This document shows positions 1 to 5,900 of a DNA stretch of 6,847 nucleotides, piece after piece. The first letter of the stretch is position 1. The number at the start of each line of letters is the position of its first letter. The notes under the pieces were generated by a model that was not told the origin of the DNA, searched no databases, and saw nothing but the letters and a program-made list of their open reading frames with translations. The DNA lies in NCBI GenBank assembly GCA_945878795.1, contig CAMDWF010000120.1:1-6847 (forward strand), written 5' to 3'. Made by a program: the position numbers and the translations under genes. Source of the DNA: Synechococcus sp. UW140 (lineage in GTDB: Bacteria > Cyanobacteriota > Cyanobacteriia > PCC-6307 > Cyanobiaceae).

Positions 1-607
1 CTTCGGTATCGCAGTATTCATCGATAACATTGCAATTACTGATTACAAATCGGCCTGCAAGACTTTCGGCAGTGAGACTGGAGTCAGCAATAGCTGTTAC
101 TGGGAGGGAATCGAAAGTTCTTTGTGTCACCCCTGACTTAACAAGCCAATAGCCGAGCTCTCTCACATGAACAGTGATCGGCGGCAGGAAGTGTTTTTTG
201 GTCGTACTTGGATCCAGAAAGTTTTCTAGCCATTTAAGCGATACAATTGTATTGCAGTACACAGCATCAGACTTGCCGATGAATTTTTGAATATTCTTTT
301 TATGCGAATGAGATTCAAAGCGGTGTATAATCCGATGAAGTTTTGGTTTGAGATATACAACGTCATCCACGTTCTCGAGTTTCTCTAGCATCTGCCGTAC
401 TGGTCCATCGCTTAGATAAAGAATGTCAAAACGACACTGGGGCCGAGTCGACCTTGCCCACTTGAGAAATCGATAGAGTAAGAGAGAAGAGCCGTCATGA
501 TGAAGATATGGTGTAATCACGCATATCTTCTTAGCGGCAGATATGATATTGCGACTCGCTTCGGCAGATTCTCTCCCGGTGGTTAACTGCCCATCAGCTT
601 TTTTCAT
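1..607 (-). CDS. Glycosyltransferase family 4-like protein, N-terminal part (runs off left edge)
   Basis: Reading the minus strand from the ATG at 607-605 gives 202 codons with no stop before the window edge; the C-terminal domain lies outside. A TAA sits in frame two codons upstream of this ATG, so the start is well bounded, and AAAGG lies six bases before it. Visible features are an N-terminal beta strand and loop, KKICVITPYLHHDGSSLLL (about residues 27-45), typical of the nucleotide-sugar transferase GT-B fold; a segment DAVYCNTIVSLKWLENF (about 124-140); PPITVHVRELGYWL (about 152-165), resembling the conserved 'H-HE' stretch of GT4 enzymes; and TAIADSSLTAESLAGRF (about 180-196), resembling the 'SxxxxxxL' helix before the second domain. 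Such enzymes move a sugar from an activated donor to a lipopolysaccharide or exopolysaccharide acceptor at the cytoplasmic face; donor and acceptor cannot be told here. G+C is roughly 45% by eye, far below smc, which suggests lateral acquisition. The donor-binding domain is not visible, so the family call is probable rather than certain. Confidence 0.75.
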   Translation of the reverse strand, partial: MKKADGQLTTGRESAEASRNIISAAKKICVITPYLHHDGSSLLLYRFLKWARSTRPQCRFDILYLSDGPVRQMLEKLENVDDVVYLKPKLHRIIHRFESHSHKKNIQKFIGKSDAVYCNTIVSLKWLENFLDPSTTKKHFLPPITVHVRELGYWLVKSGVTQRTFDSLPVTAIADSSLTAESLAGRFVISNCNVIDEYCDTE

Positions 608-613
608 GGATTA

Positions 614-618
614 CCTTT
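614..618 (-). promoter_or_regulatory. Ribosome binding site of the glycosyltransferase gene
   Basis: The minus strand reads AAAGG here, six bases before the ATG at 607. It supports that start and stands out because smc, the PRC-barrel gene and the rightmost gene show no comparable motif. Confidence 0.6.
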
Positions 619-624
619 GCCCAA

Positions 625-750
625 GTGAAGTTGTTTGATTATACCTCAAGCTTAAGCCGCCATACCAACGCCGATCTCGTTCTGAACAGCTACCTCAAGG
701 GGATCGCTAACCCAGGCAAGCTGCGCAAGGCACCCAATCCGACCTGGTAA
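625..750 (+). pseudogene. Possible stranded C-terminus of a lost gene
   Basis: On the plus strand the frame ending at TAA 748-750 is open back to a TGA at 544-546, but everything left of about 610 overlaps the opposite-strand glycosyltransferase. From about 667 the frame reads NADLVLNSYLKGIANPGKL followed by RKAPNPTW and the stop. This has ordinary amino-acid content and GC-rich third positions like the resident genes. There is no ATG; GTG at 625 or TTG at 631 are the only nearby alternative starts and neither has a clear ribosome site. I do not recognise the family. It may be the 3' end of a resident gene cut off when the AT-rich glycosyltransferase segment arrived, or a chance open frame. 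Confidence 0.3.
638..643 (-). promoter_or_regulatory. Candidate -10 box (TATAAT) for the glycosyltransferase gene
   Basis: The minus strand reads a perfect TATAAT, which would place transcription start near 631 and give a leader of about 24 bases. No good TTGACA-like -35 box is seen at 16-18 bases upstream (the bases there read GGTATG), and there is no extended -10 TGn, so this is a one-element prediction. It overlaps the plus-strand coding-like remnant that ends at 750. Confidence 0.45.
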
Positions 751-986
751 GGTCTGGCTCTCGAACAGCAACCGCTCGCCTACCCCGGCCACTGCACGGC
801 GATCTCACCAGGAGAAACTGTGGCACCCCCACGAATCTGCTGTCCTCAAACTGGGAGCTGGTCCGCCAGAGCAAAAACACCAAGGGGGAGAAAAAGGGGA
901 GAAAGTTTGGCTGAGCGCAGATACATCAAACAGCTCCAGGGGGCGCTAACATTCCATCATTACTTTGTAGACCCTGCTGAAGTTCT

Positions 987-1421
987 ATGGCCGAATCCCT
1001 GAGCTGCGGCGACTTGCCCCCCCACGAGCGCCCCGAAACCATCGGCGATTTCCTGTGGCGCGAGCGCCTCTCTCCAGAGCAATATCGTGTCACTCGCGAA
1101 GGGGGCACTGAAAGGGCGTTCACGGGCATTTATTGGAACCACAAGGGCCGGGGCACCTATAGGTGTATCTGCTGCGGCGCCGATCTTTTCCGTTCGGACA
1201 CCAAGTTTGACTCCGGCACGGGATGGCCCAGTTTCTGGGAGGGTGTCGCACCCGAGGCAATCGCTCTCCATACTGACAGCAGCCATGGCATGGTACGCAC
1301 CGAAATTCGCTGCGCCCGCTGTGGCTCCCACCTTGGCCATGTCTTCAACGATGGCCCGGCCCCCAGTGGCCAACGGTATTGCGTTAATTCCGCTTCCCTC
1401 GATTTCCAGCCCGAGACCTGA
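987..1421 (+). CDS. msrB: Peptide-methionine (R)-S-oxide reductase MsrB
   Basis: A full-length protein of 144 residues that reduces the R-epimer of methionine sulfoxide in damaged proteins back to methionine, in the cytosol. The SelR/MsrB domain fills the protein after a leader of about 20 residues: WRERLSPEQYRVTREGGTE (24-42), the zinc pairs C60xxC63 and C109xxC112, GWPSF (79-83), HLGHVFNDGP (115-124) and the active-site stretch RYCVNSASLDF (130-140), with Cys132 as the catalytic nucleophile. In two-cysteine MsrBs the residue just before GWPSF is the resolving cysteine; here it is Thr78 (SGTGWPSF), so this is a one-cysteine form that must be recycled another way. Cys7 and Cys62 are extra cysteines without an assigned role. 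The ATG is chosen because it gives the usual MsrB start region plus a short leader; upstream there is only a weak GAAG. The gene stands alone, convergent with the PRC-barrel gene. Confidence 0.95.
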   Translation: MAESLSCGDLPPHERPETIGDFLWRERLSPEQYRVTREGGTERAFTGIYWNHKGRGTYRCICCGADLFRSDTKFDSGTGWPSFWEGVAPEAIALHTDSSHGMVRTEIRCARCGSHLGHVFNDGPAPSGQRYCVNSASLDFQPET

Positions 1422-1476
1422 ATCAGGCCTTACCCAGCTACCCGCTTCGCTCTGTTCGGCCAGTTTGGCGATGAAT

Positions 1477-1500
1477 CCAAGTAAATAAAGTTTACTGTGG
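1477..1500. repeat. Imperfect hairpin downstream of msrB
   Basis: AGTAAA (1480-1485) and TTTACT (1491-1496) pair around the five-base loop TAAAG. CCA (1477-1479) can pair with TGG (1498-1500) if G1497 bulges out, making a nine-base-pair stem. It lies 56 bases after the msrB stop. It is AT-rich and lacks a following T run, so it may be an RNA 3'-end structure rather than a classic terminator. Confidence 0.35.
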
Positions 1501-1536
1501 GAATGCTAATGGCGGACGTTTCAAGCGCCATCACCG

Positions 1537-1553
1537 TATAGCAGTCCGCTATA
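1537..1553. repeat. Short inverted repeat TATAGC-N5-GCTATA
   Basis: TATAGC at 1537-1542 and GCTATA at 1548-1553 flank AGTCC. The stem is six pairs, mostly A-T, and cannot be extended. It is followed by the overlapping palindrome GCTAGC. It could be an operator-like half-site pair or chance in AT-rich DNA. Confidence 0.25.
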
Positions 1554-1678
1554 GCTAGCTCAGCGCATCAAAATTCGGATCATTCATTGTGTAGTGAACG
1601 GATCAAAGTCCCCAAATCACCCAGATGCCTAGGAAGATGAATCAAGTTGTGCCAAAGAGAAATATAAATCAAAATTTA

Positions 1679-1690
1679 ATACCATGGTAT
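1679..1690 (-). terminator. 12-base palindrome just past the PRC-barrel gene; weak terminator candidate
   Basis: ATACCATGGTAT is a perfect palindrome 11 bases beyond the PRC-barrel stop codon. On the minus strand it is followed by the T-rich stretch TTAAATTTTGATTT, as in intrinsic terminators, but the usable stem is only about four pairs around a CATG loop. A separate inverted pair CTGAGC (1693-1698) and GCTCAG (1722-1727) straddles the stop codon with a 23-base loop. Either or both could help transcription of the smc operon to end here; the prediction is weak. Confidence 0.3.
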
Positions 1691-1701
1691 AACTGAGCAC
1701 T

Positions 1702-2913
1702 TCACCAGGGGTCATCCAGGGGCTCAGCTTCCACATCCACCGGCCCGTCGTCCCTGGGGCGGCTGCTGGGGGGGCCATAAGAGAGGGGCCGGTTTTTGGC
1801 CGGCTCTAGCGGCCCTGCCTCCAGGGGCCGGCGACCACCAGATCGCTCGGTTTCGTAGGCGAGAGGGTCTTCGTTGCCATCGCGACCTCGCCATGGTTCC
1901 TGTTCCGGATCAGGTTCCGGGTCCCGGTAGCGGGGGGGGGGTTGGCGATCGCGATCGCCATTCCGCTCTCGATCTTCATAGCTATCCATACCCCGATCCC
2001 GATCCCGTTCGCGCTCTCGGTAGCGAGGGGCAGGTTCGGGTTCGGGTTCGGGGTCCCGATCCCGATAACTGGATTCGGAATCCCGGTAGCGCTCCTGCCG
2101 AGGTCCATTGTCCTCGTCCAGGTAGCGGCGCTGGCGCAAGGGTTCACGCTCACGCCGCTGCTCCAGCTCGACGTATTCCATCTCGGCTTCCGGTTCGAAG
2201 GCGCGGCTGCGGGCCGGTTGGATGCGGCGCTGTTCTGCCGCCGTCGGCTGCCCTGGGGCCAGCTGGTTTTCGGCCGGCACCGCAGCACCGCGAAAGCGTT
2301 CGCGCTCCTCCTGTTCCCATCCCGAGCCACCGATGCCCAGTTTCTCCAGCAGGCCCGTGCCCAGTTGCTTCAGTTTCTCTTCGGCCCCCTCATAGACAAT
2401 GATCCGATCGGTACCGCTGCTGACCACCTCCTCGACCGCCAGCTCCCAGGTGCTGAGCACCCCTTCCCCCAACAGGGGCACCCCCAGGGCCCCCAGCACC
2501 AAGGTGGTCAATTCGCCCTTTTCGATGTCGAAGCTGAACCCCAGCACCCGTCCCAGCACCGCCCCCGATTCGGTGATCACTTGGCAATTGATCACCTTGC
2601 TATAGCGCTCGGAGTCAAAGCTCTCGCTGAGGGAATCGGCGGAGTCCACCAGAATCACATCGCCCACCTGGCGGATGCGATCCAGGGGCATCCAACGGGG
2701 CAGGCCCGGCAGGAAGCGGGTGAGGGGATTGTCGCGCAACCCCAAGGCGACCACCTCGCGCCGATCGATATCCACGACCACCTCCCCGACCACCCCCAGG
2801 CGACGGCCGGTGTCGCGGGTGATCACTTGGGTGCCCATCAGCTCGGAGCGCAGCCAGAGGCGATCGCTGGGGGCGGCGGCGGAATCGTTGGCAGGGGGGA
2901 TGGAAGAATTCAA
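1702..2913 (-). CDS. Two-PRC-barrel protein with charged low-complexity tail, next to smc
   Basis: A protein of 403 residues with no signal peptide or membrane segment. Residues about 22-92 form one PRC-barrel domain (SELMGTQVITRDTGRRLGVV, then VVDIDRREVVALGLR) and about 104-176 a second (SKVINCQVITESGAVLGRV, then ELTTLVLGALGVPLLGEG). PRC barrels are small beta folds used for protein or RNA contacts, as in RimM and the photosynthetic reaction-centre H subunit; no enzymatic role is implied. A connecting region (about 177-200) leads into a tail of some 200 residues dominated by Arg, Asp, Glu and Pro, with alternating RDRD, RERE and PEPEPEP runs, ending EPLDDPW. It follows smc by 41 bases in the same direction, so co-transcription is likely; the adjacency recurs, as I recall, in related cyanobacteria. 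The start is TTG at 2913-2911 without a Shine-Dalgarno motif; the frame is open further upstream but lacks ATG or GTG. The next in-frame ATG is codon 26, at the edge of the first domain. Function unknown. Confidence 0.88.
   Translation of the reverse strand: MNSSIPPANDSAAAPSDRLWLRSELMGTQVITRDTGRRLGVVGEVVVDIDRREVVALGLRDNPLTRFLPGLPRWMPLDRIRQVGDVILVDSADSLSESFDSERYSKVINCQVITESGAVLGRVLGFSFDIEKGELTTLVLGALGVPLLGEGVLSTWELAVEEVVSSGTDRIIVYEGAEEKLKQLGTGLLEKLGIGGSGWEQEERERFRGAAVPAENQLAPGQPTAAEQRRIQPARSRAFEPEAEMEYVELEQRREREPLRQRRYLDEDNGPRQERYRDSESSYRDRDPEPEPEPAPRYRERERDRDRGMDSYEDRERNGDRDRQPPPRYRDPEPDPEQEPWRGRDGNEDPLAYETERSGGRRPLEAGPLEPAKNRPLSYGPPSSRPRDDGPVDVEAEPLDDPW
1932..1941 (-). repeat. Ten-base G/C homopolymer inside the PRC-barrel gene
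   Basis: The plus strand has ten consecutive G, read on the coding strand as ten C, encoding Pro325-Pro327 and the first base of Arg328. Tracts of this length are prone to slippage; a one-base change would alter the last 75 or so residues of the tail without touching the two PRC barrels. Confidence 0.8.
1944..1959. repeat. Two overlapping HIP1 palindromes
   Basis: GGCGATCGCGATCGCC is a perfect 16-base palindrome made of two HIP1 octamers (GCGATCGC) sharing GC at 1951-1952. HIP1 is the highly iterated palindrome of many cyanobacterial genomes. Here it encodes GDRDR in the charged tail of the PRC-barrel protein. Confidence 0.85.
2033..2050 (-). repeat. Hexanucleotide repeat encoding Pro-Glu dipeptides
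   Basis: The plus strand carries GGTTCG three times in tandem. Read on the coding strand it gives the PEPEPEP run at about residues 288-294 of the PRC-barrel protein. Each unit is exactly two codons, so gain or loss of units would lengthen or shorten the tail in frame. Confidence 0.7.
2860..2867. repeat. HIP1 palindrome GCGATCGC
   Basis: A single HIP1 octamer near the 5' end of the PRC-barrel gene, encoding part of the SDRLW region before the first domain. Together with the pair at 1944-1959 it supports a cyanobacterial source. Confidence 0.8.
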
Positions 2914-2954
2914 GTCCGGGGCCCAGTCGGACCATTGTGACTTACCCCGCCAGC

Positions 2955-5900
2955 TCAGGCCGCCGGCGGCAAACCGACCACCTGGGTGTGGGCGCCCCGG
3001 GCCTGGGTGACGCCAATGGTGCGGGTGGCAGCGGCGATCATGGGGCGCCGATGACTCACCACCAGGAATTGGGCCGCCTCGGCCTGGGCCGCAATCAGGG
3101 CCGCCAACCGTTCCACGTTGACCCCGTCCAGAAAACTGTCCACTTCATCGAGGGCATAGAAGGGCGAGGGGCGGAAACGCTGCAGGGCGAACAGGAAACT
3201 CAGGGCGGTCAGGGACTTCTCACCGCCGGACATCGCGGCCAGGCGGCGCACGGTCTTGCCCTTGGGGTGGGCCACCAGGGTGAGCCCCCCCTCCAGGGGG
3301 TCGGCGGGGTTTTCGAGCTGGAGCTGACCTTCGCCATCGGAAAGGCCCGCAAAGATGGTGCGGAAATGGCCATCGACGGCGTTGAAGGCCTCCAGGAAGG
3401 CCTCCTGGCGCAAGGTGGCCACCGTTTCTATGCGCAGCAGCAGTTCTTCCCGTTCGTGGCTCAGCACCGCCAGCCGTTCGGCCAGTTCGGCCAGGCGGGT
3501 TTCCAGCTGCTCTAATTCTTCGAGGGCCAGCATGTTGACGGGTTCGAGGGATTGCAGGCGCTGGGCCAGGGCCCGCAAATCGGCCTGCAGGGCCTCCAGG
3601 CCCGCCTGTCGCAGTTCTGCGGGCAACTCCGGCGCCGGATCGGGCAGCTCCCGGGCCATCTGCTCGAGGCGCAGGCCCTGCGACCGCTTTTCCTCGCTCA
3701 AGGCCTGTTGCTCCTCGGCCAGCCGTTGCCGTTGCCATTGGTGCTGCTGCAACGCCTGGCGGGCGGCAGCCACCTGGGCTTCGGCGATATCCCGGGCCCG
3801 TCGCCGTTCGCCGAAGCGGGTGGTCAACTCGCTCTGGCGGGCCTCGAGGTTGGTCCGACGCTCTTGCTCGGCCTGCTGCCGCTCGCGCCAGGCCTGCCGT
3901 TCTGCCATCAACACTGTGATGGCTTCTCCCAGCCGCTGCTCTTCCTGGCCCAGGGCCTCCAGTTGACTGGATAGGCGTTCGGCGGCCAGGGCCCGCTCGC
4001 GCCGCTCGGCCAGCAGGGAATCGCGCCATTGGCGCGCCTCGCTGAGGTCGTGGTCGGCGGATTCCAGGTCCTGCTGCAGGGCCTGCCAGTGGACGCCATC
4101 GGCATTGCCGCCGGCGCTGGCCTCGGCCGTCTCCAAGGCCTGCAGCGCCGCCTGCAGCGGCTGGAGGGCCGCCTCCAGCTCCGCCAGCCTTTGGTTGTCC
4201 TGCTGGTGGGTGGCCTGCAGGGAATGGTGCCGTTCCTGCAACAGGCGGCCCCGCTGCAGCAAGGGTTCGAGGGCCCGGCGGGCCGCACCCCGTTCGGCCT
4301 CCAGGGCGGCCCGGCGCTGCTGGCGCCCCTGCAGGGCGGGCCGCCGTTCTTCCAGTAGCCGGCCAAGATCGGCCTCCCGGCGGCGGCAGGCCAGCAGACT
4401 TTCGCCCAGCTCCAGCAACCGGCGCCGCAGCGGCTCGGCCTCATCCCCCTCCTGACTGCTGCCGAAACCCAGTTGGCCGGAGCGAACCTGGAGGCTGCCG
4501 CCGGTCATGGCACCGCTCTTTTCAAGCAGCTCCCCCTCCAGGGTCACGGCCCGGCAACGTCCCAGTTCGCGACGGGCTTGCTCCAAGGTGGCGAACACCA
4601 AGGTGTCGCCGAAGACGTAGCGAAAGACCTCGCCGTAAACGGGCTCATGGCGCACTAGGTCCACCGCCCGCCCAATCAGGCCGCTCCCCGGGGAGGCAGG
4701 GGCTCCCCCAGGCGCCGTAGCGCGCTGCAGGGCGGCGCCGCCAGCCCCACCACCGCCGCGGATGCGGTTAAGGGGCAAAAAGGTGAGGCGACCGGCCCGG
4801 CGGCTTTTGAGCAATTCGATGGCCCGGGCAGCGATGGCGTCGTCCTCCACCACCACCTGGGCCAGGCGGGCACCTGCGGCCACCTCCAGGGCGATGCGGT
4901 GCCCCTCCTGCACCTCCCCCAGCTGGGCCACTGGCCCGTGGATCCCTGCCATTCCCGATTCCAGCAGCACCCGCAAGGCACCGGTACCCCGGCTTTCCTG
5001 CAGGGTTTCGCGGCGGCTGTCCAGCCGGGCGATCTCCCGCTCCAGTCCTGTCTGCTCCTGCTCCAGCCGTTGGCGGGTGCGCTGTTGCAGGGCGAGGGCT
5101 TCCACCAGCTCTTGTAGGGCGCTTTGCTCCCGTTCCAGTTCCTCCTGCAGGGCCAGGGCCTCCCTTGCTTGGGCCGCCAGCTGTTCTTCCATTTCCTGGT
5201 GCCCACTGCCCTCGGCCCGCCGCTCGGCCTCCAACTCCGCCAGCCGTTCGGCGGCCTGGCGGCAGCGTTCCTGCCGCTGCTGCCGTTCCGCCTCCAGGGG
5301 GGTAAGGCGCTCCCGCAGGCTGCGGCGCTCCTCACTGCGGTGCCGTTGCTCTTCCATCCAGCTGCCGGAGCGTCCCGCCACTTCCCCCAGCCGCCGCCGG
5401 GAAAGCTCGACGGCGGCTTCGGCGTCCCGGCAGGCCTGCTCGGCATTGACAAGGGCTTCATCGCCACCGGCGCTGGCCAGTTCCTGGCCCTGACGGCGCA
5501 GGTCTCCCTGCCGTGCGGCCAATGTATGCCGCTGTTCCTGCAGGGCTTCAGCCTGCTGGCGATGTTTGTCGCCCTGGCGGCCCAATTCGCGGCCGCTGGC
5601 CTCGAGGCCGGCCAGGTCGGATTGCACCGCAAGCAACTGGTCTTCACCCAGGGCCTTGACCTCCGCCTGCAGGGCTTCCAGTTCGGTGGCGGTCCGATCG
5701 AGAAGCCCCTGGCCGGCGCTGATGGCTTCCTCCTCCAGCCGTTGCTTCTCCACCACGGCGGCGGCCTGCTCCTGCAGCCGTTGCCGCTGGTGAACGGCCC
5801 CCTCCCAGGCCAACACCTGCTCCTGTTCACGGCCCAATTGCAGCCGCTGGCGCAGCTCCTGATAAAGACGGGCCTTGGCGCAGTCCCGCTCCAGCTTCTG

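Larger units (their letters stand above)
608..986. other. Gene-free stretch between divergent glycosyltransferase and msrB genes
   Basis: No complete convincing gene is present. The part up to about 650 is the AT-rich upstream region of the glycosyltransferase. From about 651 the composition turns GC-rich and coding-like, with a plus-strand frame stopping at 750 and other short open frames ending at TGA 912-914 and TAA 947-949; none starts convincingly. A purine-rich stretch at 884-905 carries GGGGAGAAA twice, 11 bases apart. The msrB promoter must lie near the right end, but no clear -35/-10 pair can be read there. The best reading is a stretch of decayed gene ends left by rearrangement. Confidence 0.45.
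1422..1701. other. AT-rich spacer between convergent msrB and PRC-barrel genes
   Basis: No gene is supported here. From about 1480 the composition drops; the 60 bases from 1621 are only about one-third G+C. The spacer holds a hairpin at 1477-1500, an inverted repeat at 1537-1553, a 7-base direct repeat at 1576/1599 and a 12-base palindrome at 1679-1690. None is a textbook GC-rich hairpin with a T run, so the terminators of both genes remain uncertain. Confidence 0.6.

Noticed and set aside
820..1002. Plus-strand 60-codon frame from GTG 820 running into msrB
   Set aside because: No ribosome site and basic low-complexity content; it overlaps the msrB start in another frame. Probably part of decayed DNA.
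960..1373. 137-codon minus-strand open frame opposite msrB
   Set aside because: Antisense of a gene with unmistakable MsrB motifs; no recognisable domain of its own.
1419..1484. Possible readthrough or selenocysteine at the msrB TGA (20 more sense codons to TAA)
   Set aside because: Some MsrB proteins elsewhere use selenocysteine, but there it replaces the catalytic cysteine; here Cys132 is present and the TGA follows the natural end of the domain.
1477..1500. Hairpin as a classic intrinsic terminator of msrB
   Set aside because: The stem is AT-rich with a bulge and no T run follows, so it was kept only as a repeat.
1942..2940. 332-codon plus-strand open frame opposite the PRC-barrel gene
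   Set aside because: It is the antisense of a GC-rich gene with repetitive Arg/Asp/Glu codons; its product is low-complexity without domain motifs, while the minus-strand frame has two clear PRC barrels.
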